Source of the DNA: Amorphophallus konjac
Lineage: Eukaryota > Streptophyta > Magnoliopsida > Alismatales > Araceae
DNA: 64,000 nt
Reading direction: 5' to 3'
Assembly: GCA_022559845.1 (NCBI GenBank)
Contig: CM040128.1
Coordinates: forward strand, 175,142,413 to 175,206,412
Of this stretch, positions 10,901 through 23,400 are shown piece by piece (the first letter of the stretch is position 1; each line of letters starts with the position of its first letter). The notes under the pieces were generated by a model that was not told the origin of the DNA, made no database searches, and worked only from the letters and a program-made list of their open reading frames with translations. The translations under genes were made by a program, and so were the position numbers.

Positions 10901-12342
10901 CTCAGATTCAACTTAAACCTGAATTATTGATAGAGATCAAGTCCTTGCAAGATAATGACCCCGAGTTGGTAGAGATCAAGGGAAGCTTGAGCAGCAGACC
11001 TGACTTCATGTTGGCCGATGATGGTAGATTATTATTTAAAGGCAGAACTTGTGTTCCGGATGAGGCTACAATAAAGAACAAAATTCTTGAGGAAGCTCAT
11101 AGATCCAGATATACCATTCATCCTGGAGGCACTAAGATGTACCGAGATTTGAAAAGGGCCTTTTGGTGGCCGAATATGAAAAGAGAAGTTGCAGATTTTG
11201 TGAGCAGATGTTTGGTATGTCAGCAAGTTAAGGCCGAACATTTCAGACCGGCAGGGAAATTGAAACCACTCGACATACCCCAATGGAAGTGGGAAAGCAT
11301 TGGCATGGATTTCATTATGGGTCTACCTAGGACTCGTGGTGGATTTGATGCGATATGGGTGATTGTCGATCGATTGACAAAGTCGGCTCATTTCTTACCA
11401 ATTAAGTCCAAGTGGACGATTGATGTATTGGCTGCCTTGTATATAAAGGAAGTGGTGAGATTGCATGGTATCCCAGTGAATATAGTATCTGATCGAGACC
11501 CCAGATTTACTTCACATTTCTAGAAGGGACTACAAGAGTCTTTGGGTACTCGTCTGAATTTCAGTACTGCTTTTCATCCACAGACAGATGGACAGACTGA
11601 AAGAACCAATCAGATAGTGGAAGATATGCTGCGAGCTTACATGATTGATTTTGGTGGAAATTGGAGTGAGCATTTGGCATTAATTAAATTTACCTACAAT
11701 AACAGCTATCAGTCTAGCATTCAGATGGCTCCTTTTGAAGCACTATATAGTAGAAGTTGTCGTTCCCCGTTGTGTTGGGACGAGGTAGGTGAGAAACAGT
11801 GGCTTGGACCAGATCTTGTTTCGGAATCATCACAGAACATCCGTGTTATCCGAGACCGGTTACAAGTAGCCCAGTCAAGACAGAAGAGTTATGCCGACAA
11901 CAGAAGGAGAGCATTGGAATTTCAGGTTGGCGAGCATGTGTTCTTAAAGGTCTCTCCGACGAGAGGGATCCGAAGATTTGGCATTCATGGCAAGCTGAGT
12001 CCGAGGTACATTGGTCCATTCGAGATTCTAGATAGAGTGGGAGAGGTGGCATACAGACTGGCTTTACCACCGCAATTGTCTGGCGTACACAACGTCTTCC
12101 ATGTGTCTATGTTGCGGAAATATGTGTACGATCCCACTCATATCATTCAGCAGGTGAATTTTGAACTGAAGGAAGATTTGACCTATGAGGAAAGACCTGT
12201 CAAGATTCTAGACCGGAAGCAACAGCAACTCTGGAATCGTTCGATACCGATGGTCAAGATTCAGTGGAGTCGGCGTGGGACCGAAGAAGCTACATGGGAG
12301 TCTGAAGAGACTATGCGAAAGCGGTATCCCGATCTATTCTAG
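7948..12342 (+). pseudogene. gag-pol: Tekay-1 gag-pol polyprotein, three in-frame stops
   Basis: One uninterrupted frame of 1,464 codons, ATG at 7948, from the capsid-type gag (8080 onward, MNPPRF start and WW segment) through two CCHC zinc knuckles (about 8761-8870), protease [10 protein letters not shown] (9019 on), RT with FIDD box (about 10020), RNase H (VYTDASG near 10460), integrase with HHCC finger and D,D(35)E core, to a chromodomain at the C terminus (about 12170-12340). Stops are TAG 7969-7971, TAA 9739-9741 just before the RT fingers, and TAG 11521-11523 in the integrase core. Comparison with lineage relatives implies CAG, CAA and TGG originally: all C-to-T or G-to-A. There is no frameshift. 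The polyprotein would drive reverse transcription and chromatin-targeted integration if intact; this copy cannot make it in full. Confidence 0.92.
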
Positions 12343-12402
12343 GTGAGCGATCTTTTTCTACTCTCAGTTTTAGTGCAGTGAATTTGGAGGACCAAATTCC
12401 TT

Positions 12403-12416
12403 TAAGTAGGGGAGGG
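12403..12416 (+). other. Tekay-1 polypurine tract
   Basis: A purine run with a single T (AAGTAGGGGAGGG) directly before the 3' LTR start TGTAAGACC; expected plus-strand primer site. Confidence 0.85.
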
Positions 12417-15400
12417 TGTAAGACCCCAAATTCTTTAGAAATTTATTTAGAAAGTTATTTGTAATTATTTGGAATTTATTTGAAGTTATTCGAATTAATG
12501 AGAATTATCCAAATTAATTAGATTAATTAATTAATTAATAGAATAAGTCATTTTTCAACTATTTTCTAAAAATCCCCAAAAATCACATGTTGTAGAATTA
12601 ATTTTTTTTAGCAACTTTGTCTTCTACATTTAAGCCTAAGAAAATCATTTATTATGCCGAATTAGTAAACTTAGTCTTCCGAACTTAACATTTAACTATT
12701 TATGGAATAGTATAAGTAAAAATCTGACTACCTTAGAAAAATCTGTAAAAATAGTAAATAGATTTAGGTCGATGTAGATAACAACTTTTCCTTCTGGCAT
12801 TAAGCCATTGTAAATCCGTGGTAAGATCTATTTAGAGTTTAAACCTAAAAGTGCACACTTTTGACCCATACCTAACTCTTAGATTAAAACACGAAATTCG
12901 ACCTCAATTCTCAACCAAATGATCTGAAATCAGTGGCAAATGGAAGGCCACAATGTAAGGAAGATTTACCCTCAATCAATTTGAGGTAAACTTAGCCCCA
13001 AAACGTGCTGCCGACATAGTTTGGTCAAGTCAAAGATTTCGGCGCCGTTTCTAAACACGTAGCTTGCAGCAGCGAATACTCCCAACTCAGAAGGCTCCAG
13101 AAGCTCTATGAGCTATCAAAATGAAGCCCTACGAGTCTTCTTTCATTTGGCTACTGTGGGGTTCGCTGAAGTTTCAGATGTGGAGAGATCTAGTTCGAAT
13201 TGTGGAGGTGGGTCAGCAGGCCGTTGGCTTCCCTTCATCCTTCTTTGATCCATCGATTGAGGTAGGAATTCTCAACCAAATCTTGATCATGAGTATAGCA
13301 AATTGTTCCTCTCATCGAGCTCTATCAATTGGTGGGAAAATCTCCAATTTTCATTAGGTATCCGTGGAGAAATCGAGCTTTTTGTGAGGTGCTGTCCAAG
13401 TGTTCTTCATCCTAGGGTTTAAGTTTTCTCTCTCCGATTTGAGGTAGGATCTAACAACCAAATTCTAATCAACTTACATGAAGTAATCAGCATGTTATTA
13501 TCTTTCATTTAACGTAGAAAGCCCCAAATTCCATTGAGCATGCATCGTGAATTTCGATTTTTGTAAAAATATGTCTAGAACATGATTCATATAGTGTTCC
13601 TTAAGTCAGAGCTTGATTACGGGATTATTTTGAGTCATGTAACTTGATATTCATGTAGCATATCATATATGTTTGGATTCATGATCGTGTTAGCTTTCTT
13701 TTGACACCAAAATCTCCAAATTTGGTTTTGTATATCGAGAGAATTCGACGATTTAGTGGAAGTATGTCCTGAACTAGGTCTCCTTGTGTTCTTCATAGAA
13801 TAGGTTGTGATTCTTGTGAATTCTGATGAAATTCATGTTTCCAAATTGTAGTTTTATGACCCTAATATGTCTAGCAAGATTCCTATGGCATGTGGTTTTG
13901 ATTTCAACTCATTTGGACCCCATTTGGGCGAGTTCATGCGTTTTCCGGAAGCCCCCGGCCGGTTCTGGGCTTGCAGGGGTCGACCCCAGGGGTCGACCGA
14001 TCACCTGGCAGCCCAGGCCAGCCCGAGGGTCGACCCCAGGGGTCGACCCATGCGGCCCAGCCCGAGGGTCGACCCCAGGGGTCGACCCATCCTGCTCCCA
14101 GACCCCAGTTTTTCAGGGGTCGACCCCAAGGGTCGACCCGTACACCAGAAACCCAATTTTTTTCGTTTTTCGAACCGAAGATGGATCCGAATCAGTGGGG
14201 AATCAACCCATTTAACTTAGACCCATTGAAATTATATTTTTGAAGAACTTTTGACCTATTCATGTACCCCCCTTGATTTCAATTTGCATTGGTCCTTTCT
14301 CGCAAACATAGTACAAAACACGATGTTTACTATCTCCATTACAACACTTACATTGGTTAAATAGAAACTCACTTAATTAATGATTAATGGTGTAATTAAA
14401 GCCCCTGATAATGCATTCTATTTCACCGCTGTGAGAGCTTGTTCTTTACCTTGACAACTTGTTCTAGCTTGTTGGCTCTTTGGCTAATACAAATGATAAT
14501 GGTTAATCATGATATCTTAACTTGGTGATTAGGATTAATATGTTGATTAGCTTGTTTGATTGCTGCTATTTTACAGCAGCGCAGCACGATTTACTCTTGT
14601 TGTGACTTGGTTTCGATCTCCTTGATGATTATACTTACCTTGAAATTCTGGAAATGAATCTCTTTCCTACTTGAAGTTGTTATTGCTACTTAGTTTAAAC
14701 CTTAGAATTCTGGCCATAAACTGTGGAAGTCTAGATTCGTGGGATCTTTGATCCAAAGAAATCAATGCCTGGCAAACAATTAAGGACTCGGTCTAGTCTT
14801 TGGAAGAGCGCCCGAACACTACGTGTGCCCCCGGGGAGGTGAATGACTAGGTGTGGCATTTGGCACCAGTACTTGACATGTGTTAAATCTAGGACTGTCC
14901 ACTACTCTCTCCACTACTCTCTACATTACCTTCTACTACTTTCACTTTCCACTCTTCACTGTTCTATACTCTACTTGTTGTTACTTTACTTGTTGATTAC
15001 TTGGACGTGGAAATGAAATTACATACGTGCTTGACATGACTTGAATTGTCTTGATATGGCCAACTACTTTTTATCGTTATCTCCTGTAGTAAATTCTTGT
15101 CTTACCATTCTATCCATTATATTTCTTGACCTTGCAAGATCTTTGAATTTCGTTTCGTGATATCATCGTTATCTTTTTATTGTTTTATCATTTGTAGCAT
15201 GACATTTTAAAATGTAATTAAACGGTTAATCACTTATACCTATCTGTTATTTCCTACTGAGCGTCAGCTCATAGTTGTGTTTTACCCCTTTTCCAGGCTG
15301 TTCAGGTGACGCGCTTACCGATGGGGAAGGGCAGGAGTGATGTCTTGAGTGTATCAGTTCTAGTGTGTTAGTAGTGTGATATCTTACTTTTAGTTGTGTT

Positions 15401-15571
15401 TTGGAGAACTTTTAGTCTCAGCCATGTTATTGAGTTTTAGTGGTTGGTTACTTTTAGTGGTTAGTATTTCCATCTTGTAGCACTTGTGTATTATTTAGTT
15501 TTTCCTCTCTCTCTTGCCAGCGTGTCCCTAACTGTACGTCCCGATATTTCTGCCTTGTTCGGAGCGTGACA
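12417..15571 (+). repeat. Tekay-1 3' LTR
   Basis: 3,155 bp copy of the 5' LTR, ending CGTGACA, followed by GTCCT. It is about 50 bp shorter near 15440-15470, where the 5' LTR's sequence is replaced by a short TTAGTGGTT duplication. Substitutions are scattered and mostly transitions. Confidence 0.95.
13977..14139. repeat. Four GTCGAC palindromes in the 3' LTR
   Basis: Counterpart of the 5' LTR cluster, at about 13977-13998, 14027-14049, 14066-14088 and 14117-14139. One arm base of the first is changed (GACCG for GACCC), and a base that was A in the 5' LTR copy is G here. Confidence 0.9.
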
Positions 15572-15576
15572 GTCCT

Positions 15577-17233
15577 TGAGCTCCCACTTATAAGGGTCGA
15601 AGGGGTCAACGAAGGTATGTATCATGGAGTGGGGCACCTCATTGTTTCCTAGGTGTATTTCACCCATGGTCATGGTATACTTGGTGTGGCTTGAGAGAGG
15701 TGGGCTTGGTCTATCCTGGTTGGTTGGGGTAGGAAAAGGTTGGTGGTGAGTAAGGTGGGTGGGTATAGGAAGGGATCGAAGGGGTCATGGTAAGAGTCAC
15801 CTAGGGAGAGGAACTCTAGGCCCTCATGGTCCTCACATAGTGGTGAGTCATCCTTCTCTACTCGAACAATTGGGTCGAAGTTCATGAATGCAGGGCTTGA
15901 TGTTCTACCCGAGATAAGCAACTCAAGTGTGTGGATAGCATCGGGCTCATCGGGTGTAGGGAGGAATAGAAGAAACCCACAGTGTAAATCGAGGAGATGG
16001 ACCCGATACATAGGTGTAGGAGGTCAAGGCTCCTAGGTCGGTCGTCTACAGTGGTCAACATGCTAGTTAACTCCATTTGCCAAGCTATACCCTTAAGAAG
16101 ATCCCCTAATGTTTCCACTTGATAGGATGATTGAATTGTGGTGTGATAGGTGGATAAAGGTACAATGGGGAGGTGTTGTTCCATGGGAGGGCAAACATGG
16201 GCCATGATATCTCTAATTGGGTTCTCCTTTAGCCAACGTAAAAGGGGTTCTCCTAAGATGAGCTCGGCGCCAACTAGGGAGGGTGGTGTAGGGTGAAGAC
16301 CACTGTGCGGGGTTTCTTCTTCAACTTGGACATGTGTTCCCCCCACAGTTGGGATGGTGACCATGGTGCTCTCCTCCCCTAGGTGGTCGGGTGTGTGAGC
16401 CATGATGCTTCTTACACATGGGATGGGAACTTCCTGGCCAAACTCATGACATTGTGACTCGTATTCTTCTTCCCAATCGGGGGAGGCCTCATGTACCTCA
16501 ATCACATTCTTATCCCTTTGGGGTGTGGGGGTTTTACTCTCCAAGGGAATGGGAAGGTCTTTTGGAGATGGGGTGATGAAGGTTGGGGCATGGTGCACCC
16601 GGGGTGGTGAGGGTGTTCGAACTTGGGTTGTGTTTGGGAGTGGAAGAAGTGGAGACCTAAGTTGGGGTAGGATTGGGGTTTGTAGTGGAAGATGGGTGGG
16701 TTGAGGAGGATTGGGTTGATTGGTTTTGGGGGGTGTGTCCCTTTTAGGGGAAGATGGAGGGGTGGTGGTGGGACCGTGGAAGCTTGTGGGGTGTGGGTTT
16801 GATGAAGAATTTTGGGTTGGGTGGTGGCCAATTTGGTTTGAATGGTGGTGGTGATCGGGATTGGAATCATTTGGGGTGGTGGAGTTTGGGCCCTAAGGGA
16901 GGTCTTGGGTTGACTGGAAGGGAAGGGGGGAGTGGGAGTGCTCCTCGGGTTATGGTTCTCAAGGTAGGAGTGGGAAGGTCGGGGAGTGAAGATCTTCCTA
17001 ATCTCAATCTTCATCTCTTCCCATGAGTCTTTGGGTCCTTTGGCTTCCCATCCAAATTCATCCTGAGGTGACCAAGCTCTAGGGCCGTGGTTCCTTTTTG
17101 CTTTGAACCGGTCAAGTCGGGTGGTGAGGGTATCTAGACAGTTATGAATCTTGTTGATGACAGTGTCAAATTGGTCCATGGGTACTTGGGGCATCTCCCT
17201 AGGGTGGTCATGCAATGGAGTGATGGAAATCAT
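15577..17233 (-). pseudogene. GPP-B internal ORF, proximal piece, frameshifted
   Basis: Start region and middle of the GPP protein. A plausible ATG lies at 17233; upstream open frame relies on a TTG. The N-terminus has a heptad-like stretch (FDTVINKIHNCLDTLTTRL) and a WEEMKIEIRKIF segment that recalls the end of a Ty3/gypsy gag core (weak resemblance, inference). Then comes about 130 residues very rich in Pro, Thr and Gln, then acidic sequence matching the start of the GPP-A frame (DLLKGIAWQ). Reading requires at least three frame changes (near 16550, near 15950-16010 and near 15670), so it is dead. It is cut at 15577 by Tekay-1 and resumes at 4410. Confidence 0.7.
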
Positions 17234-17297
17234 GATGCAAGGAAGACTCAAATGTCAATGCCCTAGGACTAGACTCGTAGAGATAAGTCTAAAACTT

Positions 17298-17309
17298 GCT
17301 CTGATACCA
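17298..17309 (-). other. GPP-B primer binding site (tRNA-iMet)
   Basis: On the minus strand, TGGTATCAGAGC begins two bases (AA) after the LTR end CATCA. This establishes the GPP family as an LTR retrotransposon primed by initiator methionine tRNA. Confidence 0.88.
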
Positions 17310-17311
17310 TT

Positions 17312-19615
17312 TGATGTGACACGACCCCTTGGACCTAACTTTGCAAGCAACCGGTCCGAACGGCGATCTCTCACAATCGGGTTCACCCGCGTCGCGCGCA
17401 CCCGGGTCCGTAGGCGGACCGGCGATGATGGTGAGGGTCCGAAGTTGGACCTTGGGGTTCCAAGGGTATGGCTGGCTGGGGATGGACCCCAATGGGATAG
17501 GGATGCCCAATTTCAAGGGCGGCCGGCATGCCGAGGGTGTGGGATGTAGTGTCTCCCTCACAACTCACCCGCGGTGGCACTCGATTAGATGGAAAATTGG
17601 AACGAGCCCTCTCTCACTGCCGACGGCGCAACTAGAGATAATACTAAGCTAAGCAAAGGTAAGAAACCAGCAGAGGAGAGTGGTCCGAAGCTCACCTGAT
17701 CGTTGTGAAGACACCGATCCCGGCCGGAGACGAGGGCGAGCGGGGGAGTGTGGGTTCCCCGCACACTGCGTCGGTGTAGCTTCCCCTTTTCAAATATTAC
17801 ATGCACTACTCCCCACGCAGGGGGGTTGGACTAGGGAAAGAGAAATTTCAGTTAAAAACAAACACTACCTCCACACAGGGAGGGGCGTTAAGCCGGTCAG
17901 GCGGGGTGGGGTGGTGAACTAGCTAGTGCCGAACGATCTACCCTATTCGGGAATACCCGGATAGGGGGTTGATGTAGACGCTGCCACGCACTCCTCTGAC
18001 CTCAGAAGTCAACGAAACCAGTGCCAAAACGTCTCTGAAAGACCCAAGAATGCCTGTGAATTTTTATGGATGATCCTGACGTCAACACCAGCGAGGGCGG
18101 GCTCTGGGTCAGGTTCCCTGCGCTCTGGTTCGGACTGGTCCCAGGGTGCAGCAGCAGGTGGAAGTAGTCACCACGCCCGCTCCCGATGTCGAAACGCAGC
18201 GGGACCAGGACGAGTACGACCGTAGACGAGTCCTCTTCGAGCAGAACCCGGGGGGACACCAGACGATGTCAGGGCAGAGAGGGGGATCCCATTGAGTGAA
18301 GAGGGGTCTGGACAGGTCCTGAGTGGCCTGTTCAGCGCACCTGGGGGAGAGAATTCGGAACGGGCAGTCCCGGACTCCGAACAAGGTCCCGCTTGCTGTG
18401 TTGGATAGAGGACTGGTGGATCTTCGACCCAGCCAAGAGGCGCGCCTTGGAACGGAAGGATGAGACCTTGGTAGCTTCTGCACTGCAGCTCTGGTCCTGG
18501 TTCAGGTCCCGATTGCACAGTCGGACGAGAACGAACCGTCCAGACAGCAGGGATGTCGGATGCCGGCGAGACCACCTCAGCTGCGAAGCTATCTTGACGA
18601 CCTTTCTGTCGATGTATGGTACGCCTCCAGACGACAGCGAATGACCTCAAGGCTGGTTCTGCAAGTCGGGCTCCAACTGCTGCCTGCGAACTGAGATGGA
18701 TAGGGTGGTGAAAGGTGATGGGAGACGGAGTAGATGGGGTGGGAAATGGGGTGGATGGCTGTGGGGATGGCACCTGACTATGTGGGGGTCTGTTAGGGGG
18801 TGATACAAGGTGTGGGAGGGGCAGAAAGGGGGGTGGGAGGTGGTCTAGCAAATGGAGGAAGGGGGAGCTGCGAATTTGGGTTGGGAAGGAGAGAGGGAGG
18901 AGAGATCTCTCCTTTGGTTTGAATGTGGGGTTAATGGAGGGGTTAATGGTGGCATAGGGAATGGGAAGGGTTGCCTTGGGGAGGGAAAGGGGTGGCTTGG
19001 GAAAAGGATTGGTTGCTTGGCAAGAGGAAGAGTTGCTTGGGAGAATGGAGAGGTGCCTAGGAGACGGGGATTCCACCTAGGGGTTGGAGGGGAATTAAAT
19101 GGAGGTATGGGGAAGGGGGAGGGGTCTTAATGAGAGGTGAATGGGGAGGAGAGAGAGTGAATTTCGAATTTGGGGGTGGGGATGAGAGAGAATGGGGTTC
19201 GCCCCCTTTAGAGAGAGAGAGAGAGAAATAGAGAGAGAGCTAGAGAGAGAAGGAGGCACAATTCTTGTGGATAATTTTCACTCAATAATTCATTAGCCCC
19301 AAATGGATGGATTGGGATCCTATTTATAGGAATCCCACAATTTAACATAAGACCCTGAGTTTTAGACTAATGACAATAAACCAAGGGAGGAAGGGGGCGC
19401 CCATGGGCCTAGCCCACTTAATTGGGCCCAACTGACTCATTAACCACTCTAATGCCAATTAACCTAGGGACTTGACTCGAATAAAAGGAAAACTACATAA
19501 TAAGAAAATGAAAGATACATCATATGACTCAGAATAAAGTGGCGAACAAGATGTAGCACTGTTGGCGATCATCAGGAACCCCAAAAATGTGGATTGGTCG
19601 GAGATGTCCCCATCA
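17312..19615 (-). repeat. GPP-B 5' LTR
   Basis: 2,304 bp, minus strand, TGATGGGGACATCTC to GTGTCACATCA. It is homologous over its length to 1552-3955 and 43890-46276. TATA is at 19321-19330 (minus), followed by a CT-rich leader about 19205-19250 (GA on the plus strand). Several open frames on both strands in 18000-19100 are low-complexity and not conserved between LTR copies. Confidence 0.85.
19321..19330 (-). promoter_or_regulatory. TATA box of GPP-B LTR
   Basis: CCTATAAATA on the minus strand, in the same place relative to the LTR start and pyrimidine leader as in GPP-A. Confidence 0.6.
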
Positions 19616-20269
19616 CTCTTTCTTGTTCTTCCCACGGATCTTATCAGACAGCTCCGTGGCATCTTCTAATAGTTGAGCTCTTCGAACCATATCCGAATAG
19701 ACCAGAATGTCCATCGGCGCCAGTTGTGTGATATATTGGGGTCGAAGCCCATGTAGAAATCTTCTTGCTTTCATCTTCTCGATAATTACTAAATGTTTGA
19801 CGTACCTTGACAGCCTAGAGAATTGGGCCTCATATTCGGCCATTGACAGAGTTCTCTGTTTGAGTGAGGTGAATTCTGCGGCTTTCTTCTCTTACACGCG
19901 GTCGAAAAAGTATTTGTCATTGAAGTACTCGGTGAACTCAGCCCATGTGATGGGTTGTTCACCTAGGGTGGCTTCTACGGACTCCCACCAAGAACAGGCG
20001 TCTCTTTCTAATTGGAACGTAGCTAGCAATACCTTCTCTTCATCCGTGCATTGCATAACACGGAATATCCTTTCCACTTCTCGGAGCCAATGCTTGGCAT
20101 CATCGGGATCTGATGAGCCAACGAACCTTGGTGGGTTCATATTTCTGAAACTACAGTGGAGATCACCAGCTCCACGATTCCCCGTGCCTTGCGCCACTTG
20201 CTATAGCGCCTGTGTCATGCCTTGAATAGTGCGTTGCATGTTACGCCACTGAGCACGTTCGACAGCCAT
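19616..20269 (-). pseudogene. gag: Tekay-2 gag fragment
   Basis: Minus-strand frame with ATG at 20269 running down to 19616, where the GPP-B LTR interrupts it after KIRGKNKKE. It matches Tekay-1 gag residue for residue in places (MNPPRF, RIFxVMQCT, SWWESV, EYEAQFSRLSRY, FLHGLRPQYI). Two in-frame stops are visible, TAG near the N-terminus and TAA after DRV, both where glutamine codons stand in relatives (C-to-T). The rest of gag, the zinc knuckles and pol lie left of the window beyond GPP-B. Capsid-type structural protein; not functional. Confidence 0.88.
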
Positions 20270-20424
20270 CTTCCTACAAAATTTTAATTAACTAATCAAT
20301 ATGGGATTGACCTAAAAAGTTTGAGTACCCAAGTTACCTCAACCTATGGTTCTACCCAAATCTCACTAGTTAAAGGTTTACGTCTATCCTTGGACTTGGA
20401 TTTCCTAGGAATTGAATATCCTAA

Positions 20425-20436
20425 GCTCTGATACCA
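20425..20436 (-). other. Tekay-2 primer binding site (tRNA-iMet)
   Basis: TGGTATCAGAGC on the minus strand, seven bases after the LTR end (GTTTCTG spacer), 156 bp upstream of the gag ATG. Confidence 0.88.
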
Positions 20437-20443
20437 CAGAAAC

Positions 20444-23400
20444 TGTCACGTCCCGAGCGCGGAAGGAACCCAGAGATGCGTGACAAGTTTATATCAATCA
20501 TGTCAATCAGAGCGTAAGTTTATTCGACATACAAAGATAGAGCGCACACAAGTAATGATAACTAAGTCCTTTATTAATCATAAACCTTCAAGTATTCATA
20601 TTACAACTCACCACGAAAGTACTAGGACTCAATAAAATAAAAGCACAATGGATGACTCAAGAAAATAGAAAAGATAGGACTAGATAACGCTTGACGTTGG
20701 AATGGCTCTAAACTCTTCACTCTTGTCCATCCCCATCCGAATGAGTCTCATCATCGGAATTATCTAAAAAATAGGAGAAAACACTAGGTGAGCACGCTCA
20801 ATAGGAATTATATCTCAAGTTCTAGCTTGCTTTAAGTAAATTACATGTTACATGAATGCAAGTATGGCTATGCATGTTCGCGTGAAACAACATTAGAGAG
20901 AGAGTGTATAGCAAAGGACACTAGCATGGACTAGCAAGAATTTCCAAGATTTCATGTAATTATATCTAGATAAGTGAGCAAGTACTTTTCACAAGTCATT
21001 TCAAGAATTGGCTATCATGTTATCAAGCAAGCAAGTAAATACCCTTCCGGGCCATGCATGTCATGTCACGTCAAGTAAAGTTCAAGTATAGGAGTTTGTG
21101 GAATGCCATTTAACTAGAACGACGAGTACTTCGATGTAATGCCACACCGTGATCAATATTAGCTCCCATGGGCACAAGTACTTTCGGGTGCTCCTCCTAG
21201 GACCAGATCGGGCCCTTATATGCACCGGCATTGAATCATGTATTTCGACATCAACTTTAGTTATAGCCAATATAGAATTTCAACGGAATGAACCTTTGTA
21301 ACAATATAAGGTAGATCTTGTGGAATAGAATCACAAGGATGGAAATTACATGTAAGGACATACTACAGTCGAGTCGGTACAATCGCGATACTCATAGAAA
21401 CTGGGTGGATTTGGCTCCCTAGTGGGTGCCATGACATTAAGAATAAGCGTCCATATGTACATGGGTGCTTGTTCTTTGAACATGATAAAGCAGAAGAATT
21501 TGTCTTCTGTTATGAAAGTTTTTTCCACTTTTTTATTTCGTTTGAAATCAGAGTAGTCCCAAACAAAGGCGGTGTGCACCCTCTTCTGTTGGGTTGGGGC
21601 TAGCACCTATGGCTTGGCTATCGAAGCAGTAGTGGCAGAGATCGAGCTTATAAGCTTGAGCTCATAGGGCTTTCTTTTGGTCGGATGCGCGAAATCACAA
21701 TATAAGGCGGATATCTTTCATATAATAAAATGGAAAGATTCTATTTTGTACAGAAAGAGCCCTCTATAAGGACACACAATCCAAGATAGATAGCAATGGT
21801 ATGGTTTCCCCATTCCATTAGTTCAAGAATTATTCTCACGATGGTTAGATAGTGTACCATGAGGACCGGGTTACCATGTTTCTCTAGAGTGACATGGCAA
21901 TCAAAAAGTGTCATAGGTTTTTGTGGTACAACCTGCTCAATTGGCCATGAGGGAATCCAAGGCTACGAGGAGTCTTATGGAGGTCCCAATGACTAACTTG
22001 CCAGTCCGAAGGAACGGAACGTCTAACGGAGGGCTCATATGTCACCAAGAGTTGAGGGGTAATCGATAAAACATCGTGAAATGTGGGACTATACTTACGG
22101 AATGGAATATAGTGCCTATATACATAACCCACTATCAAGGGTTACGTAAAACATTCGGAAATCAGAAACTCAAGTAAATGGCGCCTGAGATCAAGTCTTC
22201 ATTTTATGAATTAGTGGCCTAGGCAGGGTCGCTAGTTCAATATATAACGACTGTTCATTCAGTCGTTGTATCCAGGTTCTAAATATATTAAGATATGTAT
22301 AATTCTCAAATTCCAGAAATTATGTAAATGGTGCCTTGGCTTAAGTCTTCAATTCAGTAAGTAGCACCCTAGTCAGGGGTGCCATTTTTTAAAATAATGG
22401 CAGGATGCATGTCATGATTTTCAATATCAGTGTAATTTGGTCATGAACAGTAGCACGTTTTCAATAAGAATAATTTTACAAGAACAAGTACATGGACAGG
22501 TAGAGAAAAATAGCAGGAATCTAGCAGTATACTCATGCATTAGATTAGACGTGGTTCACAATTATTAAATTTTGAACATGTGTATTTATTAATTAACCAA
22601 CTAACTGACGACTGTTTGCATGGTCATTATATCAAATAGCGCCGTAGGGGGAGGCGCCTTCTACTAAAACTTCCAGAAACATTACAAAACCTACTGGGAG
22701 CATTCTATCAGACCTATATGCATGCTCATGATCTCATAGCTATTAGATTGGGCTTGTACTTGAGAACACCTATCTTGATTGGTAATTTAGATGATGGAAA
22801 TGTGAAGGGATTGAAGGATCAGCAACAAGAATAACCACAGTACGATACTCTATTTACAATAGAGAAACTGGAAGCAACGGCAGCAGGACGAGGATAATAT
22901 CCGAAGGAGTAGTAACAGCAGCTTGTTTCTTCTGGCTCCTAGTTGTAGAAGAACAGCAACTAGGAAGAGATGATGCAGCTTCAACGGAAGTAGATAGAAA
23001 AGAAACTCTTCTCAGCAACCCACTGGCAGAAGAAGCAAGAACTCTAACGTCAGCAGCAACCACGAGCCTTCTCCAGGAAGAAGCAGATAAAGAGAATAGG
23101 ATCTCTCCCCCACGTATAGCCAAAGAAGAAGGAACTAATAAGCTTCAAGAGAACGAAGAGCAGTAGGACGTCTTCAAAAAAATAGAGTCAACAGAGTGTT
23201 CGATGGAGGGGGTTTGATATTCATAGAGAAGGGATTCGATCGTGGGTTAGAGTTTGATTAGGTTTAAAACTTCCCACGTAAGACTCCTATTAGAAGCAAG
23301 GTTTCCCTACGTATTAATCCTTCTAGATCAATACTTTCCTGATTGGCCACTGCTTCCTTGTTCGAAAAAGACACTACAACGTGTTTCCGTTCTCATCCTG

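Larger units (their letters stand above)
4406..15576 (+). mobile_element. Tekay-1: full-length Ty3/gypsy chromovirus
   Basis: A complete element of 11,161 bp (4411-15571) flanked by the 5 bp target duplication GTCCT (4406-4410 and 15572-15576). It has 5' LTR 4411-7615, primer site 7623-7634, a single gag-pol frame 7948-12342, polypurine tract 12403-12416 and 3' LTR 12417-15571. Both LTRs begin TGTAAGACCCC and end CGTGACA. Domain order (gag, protease, RT, RNase H, integrase, chromodomain) and motif sequences are those of the Tekay/Del lineage. By eye I count about 45 substitutions between the LTRs (about 1.4 percent), so the insertion is recent. It splits the GPP-B ORF. Confidence 0.95.
15577..19615 (-). 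mobile_element. GPP-B: 5' LTR and proximal interior
   Basis: Minus-strand GPP element: 5' LTR 17312-19615, primer site 17298-17309, ORF to 15577, Tekay-1 insertion, distal ORF 3956-4410. Its LTR start abuts gag of Tekay-2 at 19615/19616, so it inserted there; the candidate target duplication is the 5 bp at 19616-19620. This copy gives the only complete view of the family's LTR-PBS-ORF order in the window. Confidence 0.8.

Noticed and set aside
22854..23123. Minus-strand Ser-rich frame in the Tekay-2 LTR
   Set aside because: Short, no homology features, inside LTR.
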